This document shows, piece by piece, positions 1 to 5,730 of a stretch of DNA of 5,752 bases. Position 1 is the stretch's first letter; every line of letters begins with the position of its first letter. Both the position numbers and the translations under genes were made by a program. The DNA is from JAZQNF01 sp045641505 (GTDB taxonomy: Bacteria; Bacillota; Clostridia; Lachnospirales; Bianqueaceae): assembly GCA_045641505.1 (NCBI GenBank), contig JAZUHB010000006.1, positions 1 through 5,752 of the forward strand, written 5' to 3'. The notes beneath the pieces were generated by a model. The model searched no databases. It had not been told where the DNA came from and was given only the letters and a program-made list of their open reading frames with translations.

Positions 1-860
1 CCCTCCGGACGGACGCCGACCCAGACCTCCTGATCGGATACGCCGGGAACACCGAGAACCCGGTCGTTCCCCAGATACAGCGCTTCCCCTTTCACTCTGC
101 CGCGGAAAACATTGATGGGGGGCGTGCCGAGCAATTTGGCGACGAAGAGGTTCACGGGATTGTCATAGACCTCCTGGGGCTGGCCGATCTGCTGCACGAC
201 GCCGCGCTTCATGACGACGATCTGGTCGGAGATGCTCATGGCCTCCTCCTGGTCGTGGGTGACGAAGACGGTGGTGATGCCGGTCTCGCGCTGGATGCGG
301 CGGATCTCCTCACGGGTCTGCAGACGCAGAGGCGCGTCCAGGTTGGACAGCGGCTCGTCGAGAAGCAGCACGCGGGGCATCTTGACCAGCGCGCGGGCGA
401 TGGCGACACGCTGCTGCTGACCGCCGGAAAGCTCGTTGGGCTTGCGGTCCAGCAGCTCGTCGATCTGAACCAGCTTGGCGGCCTGGAGCGCGCGCTCCTG
501 CATCTCCTCCTTGGTCAGCTTGTCGGCGCCCTTCAGGTTCTGAAGGGGGAACATGATGTTCTGCTTCACGGTCATGTGGGGATACAGAGCATAGTTCTGG
601 AACACCAGACCGACGCCGCGGTTTTCGGGCGGCAGGGTGGTCACGTCCTCATCGCCGAAGAAGATCTTGCCGGAGGTGGGGGCCTGAAGGCCGCAGATCA
701 TGTAAAGCGTGGTGCTCTTGCCGCAGCCGGAGGGGCCGAGCAGACCGATCAGCTTCCCGTCGGGAATTTCGAAATTGAACTTGTCGACGGCGGTGACTTT
801 CTCGCCCTTCTTGTGGCGGCTGGGGAAAACCTTGGTCAGATCCTGCAATACTACTTTCAT
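1..860 (-). CDS. Sugar-type ABC transporter ATP-binding protein (MalK/UgpC/MsmK family), C-terminus cut off by window edge
   Basis: This is the cytoplasmic ATPase of an ABC importer of the CUT1 carbohydrate class, which hydrolyses ATP to drive uptake of oligosaccharides or glycerol-phosphate-like substrates. The frame is open from the ATG at 860 to the left edge, giving 286 complete codons of a family usually about 360-370 aa. All nucleotide-binding motifs are intact: Walker A GPSGCGKST (res 42-50), Q-loop Q88 in VFQNYALYPHMTV, signature LSGGQQQRVAIARA (144-157), Walker B VLLLDEP (164-170, E169 catalytic), D-loop SNLD (172-175) and H-loop H202 in VTHDQEEAM. After GTPPINVF (245-252) the regulatory TOBE-type region begins, and the window ends in VGVRPE. 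AAGGA at 868-872 lies 7 nt before the ATG and supports this start. A charged extension (res 14-22, SRHKKGEKV) precedes the usual AVxxxxxEI segment. It follows the RDD gene by 42 bp on the same strand and is probably co-transcribed. Substrate cannot be told from the ATPase, since members of this family can serve several transporters. Family assignment is very secure; the exact symbol (malK, ugpC, msmX) is not. Confidence 0.95.
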   Translation of the reverse strand, partial: MKVVLQDLTKVFPSRHKKGEKVTAVDKFNFEIPDGKLIGLLGPSGCGKSTTLYMICGLQAPTSGKIFFGDEDVTTLPPENRGVGLVFQNYALYPHMTVKQNIMFPLQNLKGADKLTKEEMQERALQAAKLVQIDELLDRKPNELSGGQQQRVAIARALVKMPRVLLLDEPLSNLDAPLRLQTREEIRRIQRETGITTVFVTHDQEEAMSISDQIVVMKRGVVQQIGQPQEVYDNPVNLFVAKLLGTPPINVFRGRVKGEALYLGNDRVLGVPGVSDQEVWVGVRPE

Positions 861-902
861 GTCGCTGTCCTTTTCTATATGTATTTTTTAGAATAGCCCG
901 AA
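861..902 (-). promoter_or_regulatory. AT-rich gap between RDD gene and ABC ATPase gene, with ribosome binding site
   Basis: The 42-bp spacer carries AAGGA (868-872 on the minus strand), 7 nt before the ATPase ATG. It also has a short AT-rich inverted repeat, TTCTA at 873-877 and TAGAA at 889-893. The repeat has only 5 weak pairs and an 11-nt loop, so it is not a convincing terminator. I see no good -35/-10 pair: a TATAGA-like -10 lacks a credible -35. Read-through from the RDD gene is therefore the simplest model. Confidence 0.5.
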
Positions 903-1637
903 TTACTCGTGCGCCAGCCGGTAGACTTCCTTCTTCTCCGGACTGTCGAAGATGAGCTGACTGGCGTAGTCGACCGCCACGGTGGCGGCCAGCTTGTCAT
1001 GGATGGGCTGGTTGAGGCCCGAGGTAAAGAACAGAATGAGCTGCGCGATGAGGAGCAGGCCCAGCAAAACGAGCCCGCCGACGCCGGTCTCCCCGAAATA
1101 GAGCATCAGGAGCACCGTGACCGGGATCATCGTCTCGACGGCGTATTTGCCGAGGACCGCGCGGACGAAGAGCGAAGCCTTGCCGACCCGGATCAGGTCG
1201 AAGCGCATCAGCGCGATGCCGAAGATCTTCTTGCCGGGCGTCTGGCCGTTTCCGAGGAAGAGCGGGACCAGGAAATCCAGCACGAAAAACGCCAGGAACA
1301 GGGAAAGGGAGACGGTGAGATAGCTGTTTCCCACCACGCTCCGGTAGAGCGCGGCCAGCGTCTCATCCTCCTCCATCGCCGTCATGGCGCGGTTGAAGGC
1401 GGCCTTTTCCTCCTCCGGAAGGGCGGCGTATTCCGCCTCGGTGATGTCCAGCGTAATCCCGTAGTCGCTTTCGTAGCGCGCGTAGATCCGCTGCATCTCC
1501 TCTTCCTTCGCGTCGAAGCCGAAGATCAGCGAAATGAGAAAACCGAAGCCTGCCGCCAGAATGCAGATGAAGATTGCATCAAACAAAAAAGCGGAGACCC
1601 GTTTCCACATATTCGCCTTCTGTACGTCGAATATCAT
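903..1637 (-). CDS. RDD family integral membrane protein
   Basis: RDD-domain proteins are small polytopic membrane proteins named for one conserved Arg and two Asp; their function is mostly unknown, and some have been linked to transport. This protein (244 aa from the ATG at 1637) shows R13 and D20 in KRVSAFLFD, the typical GQTPGKKIFGIAL loop (about res 131-143), and the third signature Asp, D214, in HDKLAATVAVD. Four hydrophobic segments are visible at roughly 14-38, 103-129, 167-181 and 185-206. A hydrophilic, Glu-rich insert of about 55 residues (about 42-96, containing EYAALPEEEKAAF) separates the first two. A start 6 nt further upstream (TTG at 1643) is possible. I chose the ATG because the only SD-like run, GGGG at 1647-1650, is 9 nt from the ATG but just 3 nt from the TTG. 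It is the first gene of the leftward unit and is followed 42 bp later by the ABC ATPase. Whether the two proteins cooperate is unknown. Confidence 0.88.
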   Translation of the reverse strand: MIFDVQKANMWKRVSAFLFDAIFICILAAGFGFLISLIFGFDAKEEEMQRIYARYESDYGITLDITEAEYAALPEEEKAAFNRAMTAMEEDETLAALYRSVVGNSYLTVSLSLFLAFFVLDFLVPLFLGNGQTPGKKIFGIALMRFDLIRVGKASLFVRAVLGKYAVETMIPVTVLLMLYFGETGVGGLVLLGLLLIAQLILFFTSGLNQPIHDKLAATVAVDYASQLIFDSPEKKEVYRLAHE

Positions 1638-1670
1638 GGACAAGTACCCCGTTTATTTTTCTCTTCGGTC

Positions 1671-1700
1671 ATCATACCACAAAGACTCCCTTTTGTTCAA
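1671..1700 (-). promoter_or_regulatory. Predicted sigma-A-type promoter for the RDD-ABC ATPase unit
   Basis: On the minus strand, TTGAAC (1695-1700; 4 of 6 matches to TTGACA) and TATGAT (1671-1676; 5 of 6 matches to TATAAT) are separated by 18 bp. The -10 is preceded by TGG, an extended -10 element. Transcription would begin near 1664, leaving a leader of about 27 nt before the ATG at 1637. The position, AT-rich setting and the extended -10 make this a good candidate; no transcription data are available here. Confidence 0.7.
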
Positions 1701-1716
1701 GACTTTTTCCTGAAAG

Positions 1717-1725
1717 TTATCCACA
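1717..1725 (+). promoter_or_regulatory. Perfect consensus DnaA-box 9-mer
   Basis: TTATCCACA matches the high-affinity DnaA box (consensus TTATNCACA, the E. coli oriC R1 sequence) at every position. It sits 16 bp from the -35 of the leftward promoter and 19 bp from the -35 of the rightward promoter. Short arms GAAA (1712-1715) and TTTC (1727-1730) flank it symmetrically. It is isolated: I see no second box, DNA-unwinding element or dnaA/dnaN gene, so this is not a replication origin. It could be a DnaA regulatory or titration site, or chance. Confidence 0.45.
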
Positions 1726-1744
1726 GTTTCCCGACGGCCCATTA

Positions 1745-1773
1745 TTTTCAAAGAAGAAAAAACATGATATACT
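1745..1773 (+). promoter_or_regulatory. Predicted sigma-A-type promoter for the M28 peptidase-pullulanase unit
   Basis: TTTTCA (1745-1750; 4 of 6 matches to TTGACA) and TATACT (1768-1773; 5 of 6 matches to TATAAT) are separated by exactly 17 bp. TGA directly before the -10 supplies an extended -10 (TGN) motif. Transcription would start near 1780, giving a leader of about 40 nt before the TTG start at 1819. I see no CcpA cre-like site overlapping it. Confidence 0.72.
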
Positions 1774-1785
1774 GAGGACCAAATA

Positions 1786-1799
1786 CGGTCTTCCGACCG
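1786..1799 (+). promoter_or_regulatory. Small hairpin or dyad in the 5' leader of the rightward unit
   Basis: CGGTC (1786-1790) and GACCG (1795-1799) form a perfect 5-bp GC-rich stem around a TTCC loop, ending 5 nt before the GGAGGT ribosome binding site. GACC at 1777-1780 could alternatively pair with GGTC at 1787-1790, depending on the true transcription start. It might be an operator dyad just downstream of the start site, a leader-stabilising hairpin, or nothing. It has no T-tract, so it is not a terminator. Confidence 0.3.
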
Positions 1800-1804
1800 G
1801 AAAC

Positions 1805-1810
1805 GGAGGT
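1805..1810 (+). promoter_or_regulatory. Strong ribosome binding site that selects the TTG start of the M28 gene
   Basis: GGAGGT lies 8 nt before TTG at 1819 but only 1 nt before an ATG at 1812-1814. That ATG is in another frame and too close to the SD for efficient initiation. The spacing therefore favours TTG, which also gives the frame that encodes the conserved peptidase. Confidence 0.8.
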
Positions 1811-1818
1811 AATGATCC

Positions 1819-3051
1819 TTGAAACTCACGTCTATCCGCACCATTCTGAAGGACACCGAATACACCCGCACCGGCGGCTCCGACGAGGAGCTCCGCTGCG
1901 CCGAATACCTGAAAAGCTGCTGCGAGAAGCTGGGCGCCCGCGCCTGGCTGGAGACCTTCCCGGTCGACATGGCCGTGATGAAGAAGGCGGTCTTCAAGGC
2001 CGACGGCCGCGAGATTCCCTGCAGGGGCTACTTCAACTGCGGGAGCGGCAAGGTCGAGGCGCCCTTCCTGTATCTGCCGAACACCGATCCCGCGTCGCTC
2101 GTGAGCGTCCGCGGCCGCGTCGTGATGCTCGATTCCGGCGTCCGCTATTTCCTCTACCATGACCTGCTGGAAAACGGCGCGCTGGGCATCGTCACCTGGG
2201 ACGGCGACGTCAACTACCGGGACCGCGACATCGACCAGAAGGAGCTCCGCGGCTACGTCCGCGACGGCGCCGACAAGCTCCTCTGCGTGAACGTGAACGC
2301 GAAGGACGCCGAGAAGCTGGTCCGCAGCCGCACCGCCACTGCCTCCATCGAGATCGAGCAGGACGAGTACACGGGCGAGAGCCGGAACGTCGTCGCCGAG
2401 ATTCCCGGCGAGACCGACGAGTGGATTGTCCTCACTGCCCATTATGATTCCACCTCCCTGTCCAAGGGCTCCTACGACAACATGACCGGCTGCATCGGCC
2501 TCCTGGGCGTCATGGAGGACATGCTCGCCTCCGCCCCGAACCGCTACGGTCTGCGCTTCATCTTCTGCGGCAGCGAGGAGCGGGGCCTGCTGGGCGCGAA
2601 GGCCTACGTGGCCGCCCACGAGGCGGAACTCGGCAAGATCGCGCTGAACATCAACCTCGACATGCTGGGCACCTTCATGGGCCGCTTCATCGCCTGCGCC
2701 TCCGCCGAGGAGAAGCTGGCGGGCTACCTCGAGTACCTCTGCAGCGAGATCGGCTGGGGCATCTCCGCCCGCACCGGCGTCTACTCCAGCGACTCCACGC
2801 CCTTCGCCGACAAGGGTGTCCCCGCCGTTTCCTTCGCGCGGCTCGCGAGCGACTCCTTCGCCCCCATCCATGACCGCTATGACACGAAGGACGTGGTCGA
2901 CGCGGAGCAGCTGCGCGACGACATCGACTTCATCAGCTATTTCACCGACTGCATGGCGAACGCCGTGAAATGCCCGGTCTCCCGCGAGATCCCCGAGAGC
3001 GTGAAGAACGAGCTGGACGAATATCTGAACCGCAAGAGAAAGGAACACTGA
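1819..3051 (+). CDS. M28 family zinc metallopeptidase, probably an aminopeptidase, with PA-like insert
   Basis: M28 enzymes are co-catalytic di-zinc exopeptidases that usually remove N-terminal residues from peptides. The 410-aa product shows the complete ligand set in order: H208 (TAHYDS), D220 bridging (SYDNMTG), E253 catalytic base and E254 ligand (GSEERGLLGA), D281 (NLDMLG) and H351 (PIHDRYDT). Residues about 75-180, with RGRVVMLDSG and ENGALGIVTWDGD, resemble a protease-associated (PA) domain inserted before the catalytic half. The N-terminus (MKLTSIRTILKDTEY) has no signal peptide and no membrane segment is seen, so a cytoplasmic location is inferred. The start is TTG, supported by GGAGGT 8 nt upstream. 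The next gene starts 3 nt after its stop, so the two are almost certainly one operon and translationally coupled. The exact substrate cannot be read from sequence, and no catalytic residue is missing. Confidence 0.93.
   Translation: MKLTSIRTILKDTEYTRTGGSDEELRCAEYLKSCCEKLGARAWLETFPVDMAVMKKAVFKADGREIPCRGYFNCGSGKVEAPFLYLPNTDPASLVSVRGRVVMLDSGVRYFLYHDLLENGALGIVTWDGDVNYRDRDIDQKELRGYVRDGADKLLCVNVNAKDAEKLVRSRTATASIEIEQDEYTGESRNVVAEIPGETDEWIVLTAHYDSTSLSKGSYDNMTGCIGLLGVMEDMLASAPNRYGLRFIFCGSEERGLLGAKAYVAAHEAELGKIALNINLDMLGTFMGRFIACASAEEKLAGYLEYLCSEIGWGISARTGVYSSDSTPFADKGVPAVSFARLASDSFAPIHDRYDTKDVVDAEQLRDDIDFISYFTDCMANAVKCPVSREIPESVKNELDEYLNRKRKEH
3039..3044 (+). promoter_or_regulatory. Ribosome binding site of pullulanase, inside the end of the M28 gene
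   Basis: AAAGGA lies within the last codons of the M28 gene, 10 nt before the pullulanase ATG at 3055. The M28 TGA (3049-3051) falls between the SD and the ATG, so ribosomes finishing the peptidase gene stop over the initiation site. This is typical of translational coupling. Confidence 0.65.
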
Positions 3052-3054
3052 GCG

Positions 3055-5661
3055 ATGAAGAAACGAATCTTTTCCCTGCTGCTCTGCCTCCTGCTCCTCC
3101 CGGGGAGCTTCGCGGGCTGCGGTCCCGCTCCCGCCGAGTCTCAGCCGGAGAGCGAGCCGATCATCGAGGACAGCTGGGACGGCACCGATTACACCCTCGA
3201 GATCGGCGAGGGCGAGCGCCAGCTCATCCTCTACTGGACCAATCCCGACGGCGGCTACAAGACCAGCGACGTCTGGATCTGGCTGCCGGATGAGAACGGC
3301 CGCATCGAGGATTTCCACCGCTGCGAATACGGCGTGAAGATGGTCGTGAACGTCCCCGAGAACACCGAGAAGGTCGGCTTCATCGTCCGCCGCAACTCCT
3401 CCTGGACCGACCGGACCGCCTGGGGCAGCTGCACCAAGGACGTGGAAAGCGACCGCTTCGCCGTCCTGACCGGCCGGGTCACCGAGATCTGGCTGAAGGC
3501 CGGCGACCCCGTACAGTATTCCAGCCGAGACGGAGGTAAGACCTTGGAATCCCTGAAGTCCTTCGACATGGCCACGATCGACGCCATGGATCTGATCACC
3601 CTGCACATCACGCCCGCCGATTACGTCCCCGCGGCGGAGGACCTTTCGCTCTTCTGCGAGGGCTCGGAGCTTCCCTTCAGTTACGATCCCGCTACCCGCA
3701 CGCTCCGGACGGAGGCGCCTCTGGACCTCGGCAAGACCGTGACGGTCCGCGCGGAGGGCCTCGGCGAGGCTGCGGCGATCCCCTACGGCGTCTTCGACAG
3801 CGAGGAGTTCGTCCGCGAGCTCACCTATGACGGCAATGACCTCGGCGCGACGGTCCTGCCGGACGGCACCCGGTTCAAGCTCTGGGCGCCCACCGCCTCC
3901 GCGGTCATCCTGAACCTCTACGAGGCCGGAAACGGCGGCGAGGCCTTTGCGGCCATCCCGATGATCTATGAAGGAAAGGGCGTCTGGACCCTCACCGCGG
4001 ACGCGCCCTCCGGCACCTATTACACCTACAGCGTGACCACCGCCCTGGGCACCCAGGAGGCGGTCGATCCCTACGCCCGCACCGCCGGTGTGAACGGCGA
4101 CCGGGGCATGGTGCTGGATCTCTCCTCCACCGATCCCGACGGCTGGATGAAGGGGCAGTACGTGGAGCTATCCGCCTATACCGATGCGGTGCTCTGGGAG
4201 GTCCACGTCCGCGATTTCTCCAACCGGATCGCCTCCTCCGCCTATCCCGGCAAGTACCTTGCCTTCACCGAGACCGGCCTTGTGAACGCCGCCGGCGTTC
4301 CGATCGGCATCGACTATCTCGACACGCTGGGCATCACCCACGTCCATCTGCAGCCGATCTTCGACTTCTCCTCCGTGGACGAGACAACCTGCACGGATTT
4401 CAACTGGGGCTACGATCCGAAGAACTACAACGTCCCCGAGGGCAGCTATTCGACCGATCCCTATCACGGCGAGGTCCGCGTGCGGGAGCTCAAGCAGCTG
4501 GTGCAGGCGCTCCACGCGAAGGGCCTGGGCGTCGTGATGGACGTGGTCTACAACCACACCTCCGACACCTCCTCCTGCCTGAACAAGGTCGTTCCCTATT
4601 ATTACTACCGTCTCGACGGCGAGGGCAATTTCTCGAACGGCAGCGGCTGCGGCAACGAGACCGCCAGCGAGCGCGCGATGTTCTCCAAATACATGGTCGA
4701 CAGCGTGCTCTACTGGATGGACGAATACCAGATCGACGGCTTCCGCTTCGACCTGATGGCCCTCCATGACACCGACACGATGCAGAGGATCGAGCAGGCC
4801 GTCCACGCGAAGAACCCCTCCGCCCTCCTCTACGGCGAGGGCTGGACCGGCGGCACGAGCACCCTGCCCGGCGACCGCCAGACCACCCAGGCGAACGCGG
4901 CGAAGCTTGGCACCACGCCCGGCGCGGCCGGCTCCGTGGCGGTCTTCAACGACGGCATCCGCGACGGCCTCAAGGGCAGCGTCTTCAACGCCGACGAGGC
5001 CGGCTTCATCAACGGCAACGTCCGCGGCCGCCAGAACGTCAAATACGGTCTCTACGGCAACATCGGCTCCACGGCGGAGCCCGACGCCCGCGTCATCAAC
5101 TACATGTCCTGCCACGACAACCTGACCCTCTGGGACAAGCTGAAGGCCACCTGCCCGGAGGCCTCCGACGAGACGCTCCTAGGCATGAACAAGGTCGGCA
5201 TCGCGGTCGTCATGGTCTCCCACGGCACGCCCTTCATGCTGGCCGGCGAGGAGATGCTCCGCTCGAAGGACGGCGACGAGAACAGCTACAAGTCCTCCGA
5301 CGCGGTGAACAACATCGACTGGGAGGCCCTCGTGCCTGCCAGCCTCGCGATGGAAGCGCACGACTGGTACGCCGGCCTGATCCGCCTGCGCCTTGCCTCC
5401 CCGCTCCTCCGCTCGCAGCAGAAGGTGACCGCGGCCTTCACCGATTTCGCTGACTCCGACGCCTTCTGCGTCCTGCTCTCGGGCGAGGGCGACCCGGTCT
5501 TCTGTGTGTTCAACCCGACCGCGGCGCCGGTCTCCGTGACGCTCGACGGCAGCTGGCGCCTGGTCGCCGACGGCGTGCGCGCCGGCAGCGAGACGCTGGG
5601 CATCTTCGCCGATTGCGAGATCACGGTGCCCGCGATGAGCGCTTATATCTTCTTCAAGTGA
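3055..5661 (+). CDS. pulA: Type I pullulanase, lipoprotein, CBM41-CBM48-GH13
   Basis: Pullulanase hydrolyses alpha-1,6 branch points of pullulan, starch and glycogen limit dextrins. The 868-aa protein starts with a lipoprotein signal, MKKR, a Leu-rich core and lipobox FAGC (lipidated C22), so it is inferred to be anchored on the outer face of the membrane. An acidic linker leads to a CBM41/PUD starch-binding domain (about 43-155; VWIWLP with W74 and W76, VGFIVRRNSSW, DRFAVL, EIWLKAG). A linker domain (about 170-255) and a CBM48 (about 257-345; YDGNDLGATV, FKLWAPTA, GTYYTYSV) follow. The GH13 barrel (about 375-785) has the pullulanase hallmark FNWGYDP (449-455, usually YNWGYDP), region I DVVYNHT (496-502), region II GFRFDLM with nucleophile D566, region III YGEGW with acid/base E595, and region IV NYMSCHDN with D688 as transition-state stabiliser. 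A C-terminal beta domain runs to 868. It appears complete and active. It lies 3 nt behind the M28 gene and ends before a terminator. Codon use dips toward AT near residues 152-166. Confidence 0.97.
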   Translation: MKKRIFSLLLCLLLLPGSFAGCGPAPAESQPESEPIIEDSWDGTDYTLEIGEGERQLILYWTNPDGGYKTSDVWIWLPDENGRIEDFHRCEYGVKMVVNVPENTEKVGFIVRRNSSWTDRTAWGSCTKDVESDRFAVLTGRVTEIWLKAGDPVQYSSRDGGKTLESLKSFDMATIDAMDLITLHITPADYVPAAEDLSLFCEGSELPFSYDPATRTLRTEAPLDLGKTVTVRAEGLGEAAAIPYGVFDSEEFVRELTYDGNDLGATVLPDGTRFKLWAPTASAVILNLYEAGNGGEAFAAIPMIYEGKGVWTLTADAPSGTYYTYSVTTALGTQEAVDPYARTAGVNGDRGMVLDLSSTDPDGWMKGQYVELSAYTDAVLWEVHVRDFSNRIASSAYPGKYLAFTETGLVNAAGVPIGIDYLDTLGITHVHLQPIFDFSSVDETTCTDFNWGYDPKNYNVPEGSYSTDPYHGEVRVRELKQLVQALHAKGLGVVMDVVYNHTSDTSSCLNKVVPYYYYRLDGEGNFSNGSGCGNETASERAMFSKYMVDSVLYWMDEYQIDGFRFDLMALHDTDTMQRIEQAVHAKNPSALLYGEGWTGGTSTLPGDRQTTQANAAKLGTTPGAAGSVAVFNDGIRDGLKGSVFNADEAGFINGNVRGRQNVKYGLYGNIGSTAEPDARVINYMSCHDNLTLWDKLKATCPEASDETLLGMNKVGIAVVMVSHGTPFMLAGEEMLRSKDGDENSYKSSDAVNNIDWEALVPASLAMEAHDWYAGLIRLRLASPLLRSQQKVTAAFTDFADSDAFCVLLSGEGDPVFCVFNPTAAPVSVTLDGSWRLVADGVRAGSETLGIFADCEITVPAMSAYIFFK
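3532..3546 (+). promoter_or_regulatory. Candidate internal ribosome binding site with in-frame TTG inside pulA
   Basis: GGAGGT (3532-3537) is followed after 6 nt by TTG at 3544, which is in the pullulanase frame (Leu164). The arrangement CGGAGGTAA...CCTTG closely repeats that at the M28 gene start (1804-1821). Initiation here would yield a 705-aa protein (3544-5661) that lacks the signal peptide and CBM41 but retains CBM48 and the whole catalytic domain. The local codons (CGA, GGA, GGT, TTG, GAA) are unusual for this GC-rich gene. It is a prediction only; a strong SD-like sequence can also arise from Gly-Gly codons. Confidence 0.3.
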
Positions 5662-5668
5662 GGGGCTG

Positions 5669-5680
5669 ACCGGGCCCGGT
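5669..5680. repeat. Perfect 12-bp palindrome after the pullulanase stop
   Basis: ACCGGGCCCGGT is self-complementary and begins 7 nt after the stop codon. It lacks room for a good loop and has no following T-tract, so it is unlikely to terminate transcription itself. It might be a protein-binding dyad or an RNA 3'-end stabiliser, or simply GC-rich chance sequence. Confidence 0.3.
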
Positions 5681-5700
5681 TCGATCCACACAAAATTGAT

Positions 5701-5730
5701 CGCCGCAGAAAAGTTTTCCGGGGCGTTTTT
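5701..5730 (+). terminator. Rho-independent terminator of the M28-pullulanase unit
   Basis: The arms CGCCGCAGAAA (5701-5711) and TTTCCGGGGCG (5715-5725) form a stem with 9 pairs and two single mismatches around an AGT loop. TTTTT (5726-5730) follows directly. It lies 39 nt after the pullulanase stop and is the only hairpin-plus-T-tract in the tail. The remaining 22 bp to the window end are G-rich (GGGCGGGGCGGGG) with no recognisable gene. Confidence 0.75.

Noticed and set aside
255..896. Plus-strand frame of 213 codons opposite the ABC ATPase
   Set aside because: It overlaps every ATPase motif on the other strand and shows no recognisable domain, so it is a shadow.
1717..1725. Replication origin
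   Set aside because: Only one DnaA box is present, with no box cluster, AT-rich unwinding element, or dnaA/dnaN/parB neighbours.
1638..1818. Riboswitch or T-box leader
   Set aside because: The predicted leaders are about 27 and 40 nt, too short for known riboswitches. No conserved T-box motif or anti-terminator/terminator pair is visible.
1717..3606. Open minus-strand frame of 629 codons opposite the M28 gene and the start of pulA
   Set aside because: It spans two well-supported plus-strand genes and the intergenic region, is rich in Gly/Ala/Asp/Val low-complexity sequence, and shows no family motif. Long antisense frames are expected opposite GC3-rich genes.
4168..5115. Open minus-strand frame of 315 codons opposite the pulA catalytic domain
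   Set aside because: It mirrors the most conserved part of GH13 and is compositionally biased (Val, Ala, Asp, Gly). It is a codon-bias shadow.
5671..5690. GGTTCGATCC in the tail resembles the T-loop of a tRNA
   Set aside because: The flanking bases do not form a 5-bp T-stem (CCCGG against CACAC). There is also no acceptor or anticodon arm in the few bases available after the pulA stop.
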